Assembly: GCA_008080835.1 (NCBI GenBank)
Contig: VMDK01000112.1
Location: forward strand, 1-38,404
Source: Sphingobacteriia bacterium
Lineage (GTDB): Bacteria > Bacteroidota > Bacteroidia > NS11-12g > UBA9320
Direction of reading: 5' to 3'
DNA length: 38,404 nucleotides
Within the stretch, counting starts at the first letter, position 1. Every line of letters begins with the position of its first letter. The position numbers were made by a program, and so were the translations under genes. The notes beneath the pieces are model-generated. The model was not told where the DNA came from. It was given only the letters and a program-made list of their open reading frames with translations, and ran no database searches. Below, in pieces: positions 8,450 through 16,849 of the stretch.

Positions 8450-9931
8450 TCAATATTCTTCTATGCTGATCAGCCCATTCAGGTCAGCCGAGATCTCCGG
8501 GTCCCCTTTATATCGAATGCTGCTTGCACCGGCAACGCTTCCGCTGATCTCCTTTAGCACATGCACTTTACATGCACTGGCACCACTTACGTCGAGGCGG
8601 AGATAATCACATTTCAAATTGAGTGCGTTGATCTTACTGGCTCCTGCTGATTCTAGCTCTAACAAGGTGGCTACTCCTGAGATTTTCACATCAGAGGCGC
8701 CGGCGTTTTCTATCTGCAGATTGTCGAGTACCAGTTCATCGGCATTAAAGGTGGAAGCTCCATTCAACTCGACGTAGAGGTCTTCCACTTTTTGCTGAGC
8801 CACATACGTGATCTGACAAGCACCGTTTCCTTCTATGTCCTGAAGTCCACCGCTGTGAATGATGATCGGCATGTCCTGATCCATTTCGTTGCGGTCGAAG
8901 AAGTAGCCCCACTCGTCTTCCAGTTCGATCTTTAGTTCACCGTTCTCTACGCGGTATTTCAGATGTTCGGTCACCTCGGCTCCATCCGGCATTTCGATCG
9001 CATATTCTCCGTCTTCCACTACCTGGACAATGAAGGCTTCGTTCACTTGCAGTTTGTTGAATGAGGATAGATCGACCCGACTGTATCCGGAATTAGCCTC
9101 GCGCATTTTAGTAGGACTGCAGTCGTTGCAATTCAGACCTCGACTGATCATGGTAAAAGATAGTCCTGCCATTTTTCGATCGTAGATGTTTTGAACGTTG
9201 TCAATATGATGAAGGATACGGGAGGTATTGCTGTGCAGTACTACTGTTTTGCCTTGGGGGATGTACAAGGTATAATCCACCTTGGCGCCGCGTTTATTTC
9301 CGAGCTTCTCGTTCACCCTTTCCTGCAATACGATCTCATTTCCGGTGATGGTATGGTGATCTGGAATGTTCTGAGCCAGCTCTTGTGCTTCGGCATCATT
9401 TCTTCCTCGGGTGATCTTCTCTACTTCGAGATAAGTTCCCTTGCTGCTCTGTTCCATATCGAAGTGAACCAGGCGACCGAATTCAGTCGCATTCAATCTC
9501 CTGTCGATTCGGATCTCGATGGTGTCACCAAGTTGGTTCAGTTCAATACGTTCGGTATGGGACCCTTTCTCCCTCAGAAGAGAGAGAGAATAGATCACAC
9601 CGACAGCAGCGGTCAGCATCACCAAGCCCCACACTCCCCAAAAACCTCTTTTTACCGCAGTTGGTGGTTTGGGCAAGCCAAACAGAAAGCCACCTAACCG
9701 GATCAGGAAATACATGATCGGGATGAGGACCACTGCGTAAAGGCAGACTTTCACCAGCCAAAAGATCCCGGTACCTCCTATGGTCGTGTTCAGCACATCT
9801 AGCGTGTTGCTATCACCGTGGAAGCGTATGAAATCAAAGCCGAGGAAAAAGTGCGCCGACAATGTGATCAAGGCTATGATCAGTGCAACTGACGCGATCA
9901 CTGCAACGAATCGGAATATCGCTCTGAACAC
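8450..9931 (-). CDS. membrane protein with C-terminal head-GIN/DUF2807 beta-helix domain
   Basis: A 493-residue protein with three hydrophobic segments (about 8-30, 55-85, 97-118) and a large exported part. The C-terminal region (about 285-490) is a DUF2807 putative auto-transporter adhesin head-GIN domain: repeating short strands with the pattern IENAGASDVKISG, ESAGASKINA, DVSGASACKVHV, SVAGASSIRY, which form a right-handed beta-helix. It starts at a GTG 5 nt after the PspC gene stop and is the last gene of the padR-pspC-gin set. Function is unknown; PspC-GIN pairs are common in Bacteroidota and thought to relate to envelope stress. The stop abuts that of the convergent DCC gene, leaving no space for a terminator. 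Confidence 0.85.
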   Translation of the reverse strand: MFRAIFRFVAVIASVALIIALITLSAHFFLGFDFIRFHGDSNTLDVLNTTIGGTGIFWLVKVCLYAVVLIPIMYFLIRLGGFLFGLPKPPTAVKRGFWGVWGLVMLTAAVGVIYSLSLLREKGSHTERIELNQLGDTIEIRIDRRLNATEFGRLVHFDMEQSSKGTYLEVEKITRGRNDAEAQELAQNIPDHHTITGNEIVLQERVNEKLGNKRGAKVDYTLYIPQGKTVVLHSNTSRILHHIDNVQNIYDRKMAGLSFTMISRGLNCNDCSPTKMREANSGYSRVDLSSFNKLQVNEAFIVQVVEDGEYAIEMPDGAEVTEHLKYRVENGELKIELEDEWGYFFDRNEMDQDMPIIIHSGGLQDIEGNGACQITYVAQQKVEDLYVELNGASTFNADELVLDNLQIENAGASDVKISGVATLLELESAGASKINALNLKCDYLRLDVSGASACKVHVLKEISGSVAGASSIRYKGDPEISADLNGLISIEEY

Positions 9932-9936
9932 TCGGA

Positions 9937-10569
9937 TCAGGAAGTCCTCGGTGTCGGACCGAAGTTTACGCGCCTCTGAACTTCGCGCCTTTTTTTTATG
10001 GATTCGTACGCGCGACCCGCTTCTTCTCGTATCGAGCTGCTGATATTGTCGATGTTGGGCACTTCTCCGCTCATCTGTAATTTTTCAGCGGTCGTTCTCG
10101 CCTTTGGGATCACGACCCAAAGCACGATGTAAATGAAGAGGCCACCTCCAAAAGCGAACACCATGATGAGCGCAAGGATCCGCAATACGGTCACTTCTAC
10201 GTTGAGATATTTGGCCAAACCGGCGCAAACACCTCCCAGTATTCCGTCGTCCAGATCACGGAACAAGCGCTTGGTTCTCGGAGCTGAGTACGTTTCTTCT
10301 TCCGCACTGTCGTCGAAATCGCGTGGTTGTCCCATGACGCCGATCACTTCATTGACGTCAGCAACATTGATGGATGGAGATTGATTTTGCAGCTTTTCGT
10401 AAAGCATTTCTGCAATTCGGGATTCGATATCATCGACGATCTCGGTCCCATTCTCGGTGCCTTTGAAATAGTCTTTCACCAACAGCAAATAGCTGCGCAG
10501 CAGATCGTAGGCATCCTCTTCGATGCTGATGGCGATCCCGCCGAGATTGATGATGATGATCTTGTTCAT
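9937..10569 (-). CDS. PspC domain-containing protein
   Basis: A 210-residue protein: a cytosolic N-terminal region (1-100) with helices resembling the segment often found before PspC in Bacteroidota, then the PspC domain (about 102-160) with RLFRDLDDGILGGVCAGLAKY, a VTVLRIL turn and a transmembrane helix ending VLWVVIPKA, and a basic C-terminal tail. PspC domains interact with stress sensors at the inner membrane. It begins 5 nt after the PadR stop and ends 5 nt before the GIN gene, so the three genes form a tight operon in the order regulator, PspC, GIN. Domain call is strong; the signal sensed is unknown. Confidence 0.9.
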   Translation of the reverse strand: MNKIIIINLGGIAISIEEDAYDLLRSYLLLVKDYFKGTENGTEIVDDIESRIAEMLYEKLQNQSPSINVADVNEVIGVMGQPRDFDDSAEEETYSAPRTKRLFRDLDDGILGGVCAGLAKYLNVEVTVLRILALIMVFAFGGGLFIYIVLWVVIPKARTTAEKLQMSGEVPNIDNISSSIREEAGRAYESIKKRREVQRRVNFGPTPRTS

Positions 10570-10574
10570 GTCTG

Positions 10575-10913
10575 TTATTTTTTGTGGTTCGAGTTGGTCA
10601 GTTTTTTAACGGAGTTACTAAGTGAACTCCATGTTCCGTGTAATTCTTTGAGGAAGATCTTTCCGTTTTCGGTCAGACTATAATATTTCCTCGGCGGGCC
10701 CTGCACAGATTCCTTCCAGGTATATTTGAGCAGGCCGGCGTTTTTCAGTCTGGTGAGTAGCGGGTAGAGCGTGCCTTCCACGATGATCAGTTCGGCATCT
10801 TTGAGCTGACCGATGATGTCAGACGCATAGATCTCGTCCTGGTCTATGATGGAAAGTATGCAATACTCCAGTATCCCTTTGCGCATTTGCGACTGTGTAT
10901 TTTCCAGCTTCAT
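10575..10913 (-). CDS. PadR family transcriptional regulator
   Basis: A 112-residue winged-helix regulator: KGILEYCILSIIDQDEIYASDII (helix 1 and recognition helix region), VEGTLYPLLTRLKNAGLL and the wing with GPPRKYYSLTENG are diagnostic of PadR. The short C-terminal helix after residue 90 is typical of the small PadR-s2 subgroup, which dimerises through it. It heads the PspC-GIN operon and probably represses its own promoter, where AGTACT occurs twice 17 bp apart. Ligand or signal is unknown. Confidence 0.93.
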   Translation of the reverse strand: MKLENTQSQMRKGILEYCILSIIDQDEIYASDIIGQLKDAELIIVEGTLYPLLTRLKNAGLLKYTWKESVQGPPRKYYSLTENGKIFLKELHGTWSSLSNSVKKLTNSNHKK

Positions 10914-10962
10914 ATTCTCTTTTCTTCGTGTCGATATGTGTTATACCGACTAAATTGTAATG

Positions 10963-11005
10963 CAAACATAAGGGTAAAATACAGTACTATGCACAACAAA
11001 GTACT
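10963..11005 (-). promoter_or_regulatory. padR operon promoter region with duplicated AGTACT site
   Basis: On the minus strand TATGTTTG (10970-10963) fits the -7 consensus TAnnTTTG. Upstream, the self-complementary hexamer AGTACT occurs at 10983-10988 and 11000-11005, each preceded by TAT or CAT and spaced 17 bp. A TTTG overlaps the distal copy, but 26 nt from the -7 box, longer than usual. The symmetrical repeats suit a dimeric PadR operator covering the promoter; this is inference. Confidence 0.45.
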
Positions 11006-11076
11006 ATAAAATGATAAAATTCTTCGATGAACGCACATCTCTCGACTCAGAAATAAACGGTGTATATAATAATATG

Positions 11077-11793
11077 CTACGAACGAAAGAAAGACTTCAT
11101 GTCATGTTCGATGGCCGTACCTACTACAACGATGTCTGCACCGATACGCCAGTATTCCTTCACAGCACTCATTGACCGAATCCCGCTACCGACGGCAACA
11201 GGTATCTGAATTTCCTCCTTACACCGCTTGAGTACATCCGGATCAAGGGGTGCATTTGCTCCGCTACCCGATTCGAGATAGACCAATTGTTTCCCCATTT
11301 GCTCGGCAGCAACTGCCGTTTGTAAAATTCGCTTCGGATCGGAAATAGGGATCGAACTGGATACACGAGCAACAGCGGTGTTATGGTCGGAGCCAACCAG
11401 GACATAGGCAGTCGGAATGAGTTCGAGTCCCGAAGCTTTCAACACCTGAGCGGAATCAATATTCTTACCTACGATGAATTCAGGGTCGCGACTGTTGAGC
11501 ATGGACAGCAGAAGCAACGCGTCTGCATGCGGATCTATTTGGTCCGGGTCTCCCGGAAAAATGATGACGGGTTTGCTCGTTCGACGTTTAATGGCACTCA
11601 GACATAAACCAAGTTCCCCTTTATCCACCGTACTTCCACCAACGAATATCCAATCGAACTGCGAGGAGAATTCCACAGAGAACAAGAGATCGAGGTGAGA
11701 GTCATCCCATTTTTGAGGATCAACGAGTACTGCGAGAACCTTTTCCTGGTTCGCTACGATGTGGAGTAATTTTTCCTTGATCGAGGTACTCAT
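11077..11793 (-). CDS. geranylgeranylglyceryl/heptaprenylglyceryl phosphate synthase family protein
   Basis: A 238-residue TIM-barrel prenyltransferase of the GGGPS/PcrB family, which joins a polyprenyl diphosphate to sn-glycerol-1-phosphate. Key motifs are LVDPQKW (23-29), VGGST (51-55), YLESGSGA (172-179) and VGSGIRS (201-207), the last two forming the phosphate-binding site. Length and motifs match the group of enzymes present in many flavobacteria, where the product and role are less clear than in archaea. No membrane segment. It stands alone on the minus strand, divergent from nrdJ, with AT-rich DNA upstream holding the inverted repeat ATATTG-N5-CAATAT (11815-11831). Family call is secure; chain length specificity is not readable. 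Confidence 0.88.
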   Translation of the reverse strand: MSTSIKEKLLHIVANQEKVLAVLVDPQKWDDSHLDLLFSVEFSSQFDWIFVGGSTVDKGELGLCLSAIKRRTSKPVIIFPGDPDQIDPHADALLLLSMLNSRDPEFIVGKNIDSAQVLKASGLELIPTAYVLVGSDHNTAVARVSSSIPISDPKRILQTAVAAEQMGKQLVYLESGSGANAPLDPDVLKRCKEEIQIPVAVGSGIRSMSAVKEYWRIGADIVVVGTAIEHDMKSFFRS

Positions 11794-11917
11794 GATCCGA
11801 GCAAAAAACGCAAAATATTGTGAATCAATATCTTATTGTTTTCATCAAAAAAACAAGCGTCCAGATGAATTTATTGTTATCAACATGTGAATCCTAATAA
11901 CATAGGACAGGATGCTA

Positions 11918-11937
11918 CACACAAAAAAATCTGTGTG
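11918..11937. promoter_or_regulatory. inverted repeat CACACA-N8-TGTGTG upstream of nrdJ
   Basis: A 6-bp inverted repeat with an A-rich 8-nt centre lies just upstream of the nrdJ promoter. Its ACAC/GTGT arms recall NrdR boxes, but the 18-nt span is two longer than the standard 16-nt box, so the identity of the binding protein is open. A second dyad, TCCTA-N6-TAGGA, lies at 11892-11907. Confidence 0.35.
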
Positions 11938-11972
11938 GAAAAACTTGGCAGAATTTGACCTTCTAACCATAG

Positions 11973-11980
11973 TACATTTG
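11973..11980 (+). promoter_or_regulatory. putative nrdJ promoter -7 element (TACATTTG)
   Basis: TACATTTG matches TAnnTTTG 80 nt before the nrdJ ATG. Candidate -33 boxes are TTTG at 11954 (spacer 15, short) and TTGG at 11945 (spacer 24, long). The predicted transcript starts just before the hairpin at 11991. Confidence 0.45.
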
Positions 11981-11990
11981 AGCAAAAACC

Positions 11991-12015
11991 CGCTAAACTT
12001 TTTTAGCGCTTTTTG
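11991..12015 (+). terminator. terminator-like hairpin in the nrdJ leader
   Basis: CGCTAAA (11991-11997), loop CTTT, TTTAGCG (12002-12008), then CTTTTTG. This is a 7-bp stem followed by a short T run on the nrdJ strand, 52 nt before the start codon. No upstream gene reads in this direction, so it does not end another operon; it could attenuate nrdJ or stabilise its 5' end. The stem is short and A/T-rich for a strong terminator. Confidence 0.45.
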
Positions 12016-12060
12016 AAGTGAAGAAATAAGTCGTAACCCCACCAAAAACAAAAGCAGATT

Positions 12061-15000
12061 ATGGGCCAAGAGAAAGCTACCTACAACCCCAAAGGCTTGA
12101 AATTCAAGCGATTCAACACCAAAAAAGGAGTTCATCCTTTCGAACAATTCAACTACGAATATCGCACCTCAATGATCAAGAATCCTGCTGGTGACGTAGT
12201 GTTCCAGATGGATAATGTGGAGGTTCCGGAGAGATGGTCACAAGTGGCTACGGACATCCTCGCTCAGAAGTATTTCAGAAAGGCTGGGGTACCTCAGGAA
12301 GATGGTAGTACAGGAAGTGAAACTTCCATAAAACAAGTTGCACACCGATTAGCGGATTGTTGGCGAACGTGGGGAAGCCGATACGGATATTTTGCAAGCA
12401 AAGATGACGCTCAGGTATTCTATGAAGAGTTGGTATACAGCATCATGGCCCAGCATGCTGCACCGAATTCTCCGCAGTGGTTCAATACAGGGTTACACAA
12501 TACATACGGCATCACCGGAAAACCTCAGGGACACTCTTACGTAGATCCTGATACCGGCAAACTGAGAAAATCGACAAGTGCATACGAGCGCCCTCAGCCA
12601 CATGCATGTTTCATCCTCTCCGTGAGTGATGATCTCGTGAACGAAGGTGGGATCATGGACCTCTGGGTTCGCGAAGCACGTATCTTCAAGTACGGTTCCG
12701 GTGTTGGAACGAACTTCTCTGCCATTCGCGGAGCCGACGAGCTTTTGAGCGGTGGTGGTAAGTCGAGCGGTTTGATGTCATTCCTCAAGATAGGTGACCG
12801 TGCCGCAGGCGCGATCAAATCAGGTGGAACTACTCGCCGTGCTGCCAAGATGGTGACACTTGACCTGGACCACCCGGAAGCCATCGAATTCATCAACTGG
12901 AAAAAGGATGAAGAGAAGAAGGTTGCCGCATTGATCGATCACGGATACGCATCTGATTACGAAGGAGAGGCTTATCAAACAGTGAGCGGTCAGAATTCGA
13001 ACAACTCGGTTCGTATCCCGGCCAAATTCTTCCACGCACTGGAGAAACAAGAGAATTGGGATCTCATCGCGCGTACCGATGGTCGTGTGATGCAGAGCAT
13101 TCCTGCTGAGAAGATCTGGGACGATATTTCATACGCCGCATGGGCGTGTGCCGATCCGGGAGTACAATACGACACTACCATCAACGACTGGCATACCTGT
13201 CCTGAAGGCGGACCGATCAACGCATCGAATCCATGTTCGGAGTACATGTTCCTCGACAATACTGCATGTAACCTTGCGTCGCTGAACTTGCGTCACTTCT
13301 TTAACACAGATTCTTGTGAGTTTGATGTAGAGGCACTGGAATATGCGTCTCGACTTTGGACCATCGTTCTCGAGATCTCCGTACTGATGGCTCAGTTCCC
13401 ATCTAAGGAAGTAGCAGAGCTCTCTTATAAGTATCGTACACTCGGACTTGGTTACGCAAATCTCGGTTCTGTGCTCATGCTTGCAGGTATCCCTTACGAT
13501 AGCGAAGAGGCAACTGCGATCTGTGGTGCGGTAACTGCGATCCTTACGGGAACAGCTTACGCGACTTCAGCAGAAATGGCTGCATACCTCGGAGCTTTCG
13601 AAGAATACGAAAAGAATAAAGAACACATGTTGCGTGTGATCAGAAATCACCGTTACGCAGCATACAACGTAGACGAGTACGAAAACCTCAGTGTGAAACC
13701 TGTAGGTATCGATCAGAAAGTGTGTCCTGAGTACTTGCTTCGTGCAGCTACCACAGCATGGGACAATGCACTCCAAGGTGGTGAGAAGCACGGATACCGC
13801 AACGCACAAACCACAGTGATCGCTCCAACCGGAACGATCGGTCTGGTGATGGATTGCGATACCACCGGTATCGAGCCGGATTTCGCACTCGTGAAATTCA
13901 AGAAATTGAGTGGTGGTGGATATTTTAAGATCGTAAATCAGAGTGTTCCGGGAGCTTTGAAAAATCTCGAGTACACCGATGATCAGATCGATGATATCAT
14001 CAACTACGCGAAAGGGCACGGAACACTCAAAGGTGCTCCGGGTGTGAACCACAAGTCTCTGAAAGAAAAAGGATTCAACAAGACCGATCTCAAGAAGATC
14101 GAGGATAGTCTGGCGAGTGCATTCGAGATCGGATTCGTGTTCAACCAATGGACTTTAGGTGAACCAACGATGAAGCGTATTGGATTCACTCCGGAGCAAT
14201 ACAATAGTCCCGACTTCAACATGTTGAAGGAATTGGGTTATTCGTCCGGGCAGATCGCAGAGGCGAATGATTTCGTGTGTGGTACCATGACCGTCGAAGG
14301 AGCACCTCATCTGAAAGAAGAGCATCTTCCGGTATTCGATTGTGCCAACCGTTGTGGAGATCGCGGAACACGTTTCATCCATGCACATGGTCATATCCGA
14401 ATGATGGCAGCAGCACAGCCTTTCATTTCCGGTGCCATCTCTAAAACGATCAACCTACCGAATGAGGCAACGGTAGATGATATAAAATCTTGCTATCACT
14501 TGAGCTGGAAACTAGGCCTTAAAGCCAACGCATTGTACCGCGACGGCTGTAAGCTTTCTCAACCACTCAGCAACAAGTCGGATTCGAAAAAAGAAGAGAC
14601 TGAAGAAGCAAAAGACGTAGTAGACGAAGTACTGGACGGCAAAGGAGAACTCACACTCGAAGAGATCACTCCGGAGCAAGTACTCGACGCTGCTCGTCGC
14701 ATCATCGACGAATCCAACGATACTAAATTCAAACTACAACTTTCCAATATCGTAGAACGCAAGAAGCTTCCTAACAAACGTGGAGGATTCACGCAGAAAG
14801 CGAAAGTGGGTGGTCAGACCTTGTTCATCCGCACAGGTGAATACGGCGACGGTCGACTGGGAGAGATCTTTGTCGACATGCACAAAGAAGGGGCGACCTT
14901 CCGTTCATTGATGAACTGTTTCTCCATTGCGGTTTCCATCGGATTGCAATACGGTGTACCGTTGCGTGAATTCGTCGACAAGTTCACATTCACCAAATTC

Positions 15001-15387
15001 GAGCCATCGGGAATGGTGCAAGGACACGACAATATCAAGAACGCAACTTCCATCGTGGACTTCATGTTCCGTCTCCTTGGATTTGAATACCTCGGTATGG
15101 ACCACCTGGTACAGGTTCCTCCAACCGAACCCCGTAATAAGATCGATCACGCTGCGCAATCAGCTGCTGTAAAAGCGGCTCCGAAAGTGCAAGCTGTCAC
15201 GGAGAAGCAAACCGTGACCGCAACCGTGAAAAAAGAAACTACAGAAGCACAGCTTAGTGTGACTGATGAGTTCATGAAAACACAGCAGAGCGACGCTCCG
15301 GCATGTAATGTGTGTGGTCACCTGACCATCCGCAGTGGCACATGCTACAAGTGTCTGAACTGTGGTAACTCATTGGGCTGTAGCTAG
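12061..15387 (+). CDS. nrdJ: vitamin B12-dependent (class II) ribonucleoside-diphosphate reductase
   Basis: This 1108-residue enzyme reduces ribonucleotides to deoxyribonucleotides using adenosylcobalamin as radical source, without oxygen and without a small subunit. The catalytic core shows C183 in PHACFILSV (redox cysteine), N390-P-C392-S-E394 (radical cysteine and general acid/base pair) and the barrel segments FKYGSGVGTNFS, GGTTRRAAKM and APTGTIGLVMDCDTTGIEP. After the core comes a TSCPD domain (about 900-1020) and a Cys-rich tail with C1082xxC1085, C1095xxC1098, C1101 and C1107 that relays electrons from thioredoxin or glutaredoxin and may bind zinc. The size fits the long NrdJ group. 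It is a single-gene unit with its own promoter, leader hairpin and terminator. No cobalamin riboswitch is visible. Confidence 0.97.
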   Translation: MGQEKATYNPKGLKFKRFNTKKGVHPFEQFNYEYRTSMIKNPAGDVVFQMDNVEVPERWSQVATDILAQKYFRKAGVPQEDGSTGSETSIKQVAHRLADCWRTWGSRYGYFASKDDAQVFYEELVYSIMAQHAAPNSPQWFNTGLHNTYGITGKPQGHSYVDPDTGKLRKSTSAYERPQPHACFILSVSDDLVNEGGIMDLWVREARIFKYGSGVGTNFSAIRGADELLSGGGKSSGLMSFLKIGDRAAGAIKSGGTTRRAAKMVTLDLDHPEAIEFINWKKDEEKKVAALIDHGYASDYEGEAYQTVSGQNSNNSVRIPAKFFHALEKQENWDLIARTDGRVMQSIPAEKIWDDISYAAWACADPGVQYDTTINDWHTCPEGGPINASNPCSEYMFLDNTACNLASLNLRHFFNTDSCEFDVEALEYASRLWTIVLEISVLMAQFPSKEVAELSYKYRTLGLGYANLGSVLMLAGIPYDSEEATAICGAVTAILTGTAYATSAEMAAYLGAFEEYEKNKEHMLRVIRNHRYAAYNVDEYENLSVKPVGIDQKVCPEYLLRAATTAWDNALQGGEKHGYRNAQTTVIAPTGTIGLVMDCDTTGIEPDFALVKFKKLSGGGYFKIVNQSVPGALKNLEYTDDQIDDIINYAKGHGTLKGAPGVNHKSLKEKGFNKTDLKKIEDSLASAFEIGFVFNQWTLGEPTMKRIGFTPEQYNSPDFNMLKELGYSSGQIAEANDFVCGTMTVEGAPHLKEEHLPVFDCANRCGDRGTRFIHAHGHIRMMAAAQPFISGAISKTINLPNEATVDDIKSCYHLSWKLGLKANALYRDGCKLSQPLSNKSDSKKEETEEAKDVVDEVLDGKGELTLEEITPEQVLDAARRIIDESNDTKFKLQLSNIVERKKLPNKRGGFTQKAKVGGQTLFIRTGEYGDGRLGEIFVDMHKEGATFRSLMNCFSIAVSIGLQYGVPLREFVDKFTFTKFEPSGMVQGHDNIKNATSIVDFMFRLLGFEYLGMDHLVQVPPTEPRNKIDHAAQSAAVKAAPKVQAVTEKQTVTATVKKETTEAQLSVTDEFMKTQQSDAPACNVCGHLTIRSGTCYKCLNCGNSLGCS

Positions 15388-15422
15388 TTCAAGAGCAATT
15401 TTTTGCCATAACCAAAAACGAT

Positions 15423-15456
15423 GAGAGCCGCTGTCTGCCTGCGGCTCTCTTTTTTT
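15423..15456 (+). terminator. intrinsic terminator of nrdJ
   Basis: GAGAGCCGC (15423-15431), 9-nt loop, GCGGCTCTC (15441-15449), then seven T. A perfect 9-bp GC-rich stem plus T tract, 35 nt after the nrdJ stop. Confidence 0.92.
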
Positions 15457-15491
15457 GTCTAAATTTTCAGCTTGAAAATGAATAATCAAAT

Positions 15492-15911
15492 ATGAACAAG
15501 TTCACCATAATTGCCTTGGCAATGCTATTATCCATTTCGTGCAACTCAAACCAAAACCATCGTGATCACAGTTCTCATGTCGATAGTATCTCATTGAACG
15601 ACGGACATAAATGGCAAGTCAATGCGGAGATGAAGCCCTTTCTCGAATCGGGCGCTCAATTGGTTAAAGACTACATATCAAAGGAGAGTAATGCATTCAA
15701 AGAATTGGCTCAGGATTTGAAAGCACAGAACGACTCCCTCATCAGTAGCTGCACAATGAAAGGTGAGAGTCATGAAGAATTGCATAAATGGCTACATCCC
15801 CACCTGGAGCTGGTTAAGGAGTTGTCAAGGGCCTCCAGCGTCGATGAAGCCGATGAGATCGTTGCCCGTCTTGAAGGATCCTACCATACCTATCAAATGT
15901 TTTTCGAATGA
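15492..15911 (+). CDS. small lipoprotein of unknown function
   Basis: A 139-residue lipoprotein: signal peptide with lipobox LSISC (Cys17), a His-rich spacer (NHRDHSSH, 22-29) and a mature part that is mostly helical, with DGHKWQVNAEMKPFLESGAQ, SSCTMKGESHEELHKWLHP and EGSYHTYQMFF. The several His and Met residues would suit metal binding at the membrane surface, but this is speculation. It follows the nrdJ terminator and overlaps the cupin gene by ATGA, so the two are translationally coupled. A dyad ATTTTC-AGCTT-GAAAAT (15463-15479) sits just before it and may be an operator. I do not recognise a named family. Confidence 0.75.
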   Translation: MNKFTIIALAMLLSISCNSNQNHRDHSSHVDSISLNDGHKWQVNAEMKPFLESGAQLVKDYISKESNAFKELAQDLKAQNDSLISSCTMKGESHEELHKWLHPHLELVKELSRASSVDEADEIVARLEGSYHTYQMFFE

Positions 15912-16192
15912 ACCTGAAAGAACTGCATACCGATAAAGAAGTTAGCGCAAGATCTATTGCTCAACAATTACAATCCGATGTGATCGCGATTCAAATCATG
16001 GAAGAGGGTACATTGAAGGAGCACATCTCCAAGGTGCCGGCAGTTCTGTTCTGCGTGGTTGGAAAAGTAAAATATGGGGATGAGCATGGAACGAGTATCG
16101 ACCTCGTTCCAGGTGACTTTCACCATATTGAACCCATGATCAAGCATTGGGTCAATGCTGCTGAACGGAGTCAGTTGCTTCTGGTAAAATGA
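15908..16192 (+). CDS. small cupin-like protein
   Basis: A 94-residue cytosolic protein with a single cupin-like barrel: the strand VPAVLFCVVGKVKYGDE, the turn DLVPGDFHHIEPMIKHWVNAAE and a final strand. The PGDFHHIEPMIKHWV segment corresponds to cupin motif 2 (G-D-x-x-x-x-P-x-x-x-H), with His residues placed to bind a metal; the first motif is short of the usual His pair. Its ATG overlaps the lipoprotein stop (ATGA), so the two genes work together. Substrate and metal are unknown. Confidence 0.7.
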   Translation: MNLKELHTDKEVSARSIAQQLQSDVIAIQIMEEGTLKEHISKVPAVLFCVVGKVKYGDEHGTSIDLVPGDFHHIEPMIKHWVNAAERSQLLLVK

Positions 16193-16243
16193 CCAACACC
16201 CCTCAGTTCATGCTCGTGAAGTCAAACCTAATAAATTTCCGAA

Positions 16244-16849
16244 GTGAATTCATCAAATGACATCTGTACAATATGTGGTGCAGGTGTATCAGATGTGAAT
16301 TGTCCGAATTGCACGTATCCTCAAAACGGTTCTCCACGCGATCAGGTTCGGTTTAGGAATAAACTTACCGCGATTTACTACACCTTCAAATCGGTCAAGA
16401 AATACAAAGCCGGACTTCATTACCTCATTTCAGGTACAATGGTTTTCTGCGCGATAAATGCGTTACCTTATCATACGTCACTTGGAGTTGCATACTTAGT
16501 ACTCGCGATCGGTTACTTGATCTTTGGAAGATTCTTCAAACCCGACCAGTGGGCTACTCATTTTTCGTACTTGTCCATCACTGTTCTTGGGCAAACTGTT
16601 GGCGAATTCATTGGTGGAATTTACCCTTTGTACTTTTTCGAACAATTTACCGTGGAGAGCATGGATGAGCTGGATCTGGTTCCTGCTCTAGCATCATTCA
16701 TTCCTCTGGTCTATTGGGTGTTTCGAGGCATCTTGGTCATACTTTGCTTGAGAGCATCGTATCTGAGCAGTAAGTTGGAGATGGCAGGATTTTTGTATGG
16801 CTTTGCATTGATGCAATACTCCGATAAGCTCCATGAAGATGATATCTGA
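16244..16849 (+). CDS. zinc-ribbon multi-pass membrane protein, unknown function
   Basis: A 201-residue protein starting at GTG. The N-terminus holds two CxxC knuckles, C8-T-I-C11 and C20-P-N-C23, forming a short zinc ribbon, followed by a basic stretch and about four transmembrane helices (58-73, 78-96, 107-130, 146-170). No enzymatic motif is seen. Its last 17 nt overlap the next gene, which argues that both are expressed together. A diverged -7-like TAAATTTC lies 11 nt upstream of the GTG. Function unknown; the ribbon may bind a protein or nucleic acid on the inner face of the membrane. Confidence 0.7.
   Translation: MNSSNDICTICGAGVSDVNCPNCTYPQNGSPRDQVRFRNKLTAIYYTFKSVKKYKAGLHYLISGTMVFCAINALPYHTSLGVAYLVLAIGYLIFGRFFKPDQWATHFSYLSITVLGQTVGEFIGGIYPLYFFEQFTVESMDELDLVPALASFIPLVYWVFRGILVILCLRASYLSSKLEMAGFLYGFALMQYSDKLHEDDI

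Noticed and set aside
11794-12060. Cobalamin riboswitch before nrdJ
   Set aside because: No B12-box-like sequence or long multi-stem fold is visible; only short dyads and one small hairpin.
13567-14148. 193-residue open frame antisense to nrdJ
   Set aside because: It lies wholly within a strongly conserved gene in a mirrored frame, has no promoter and no recognisable family.
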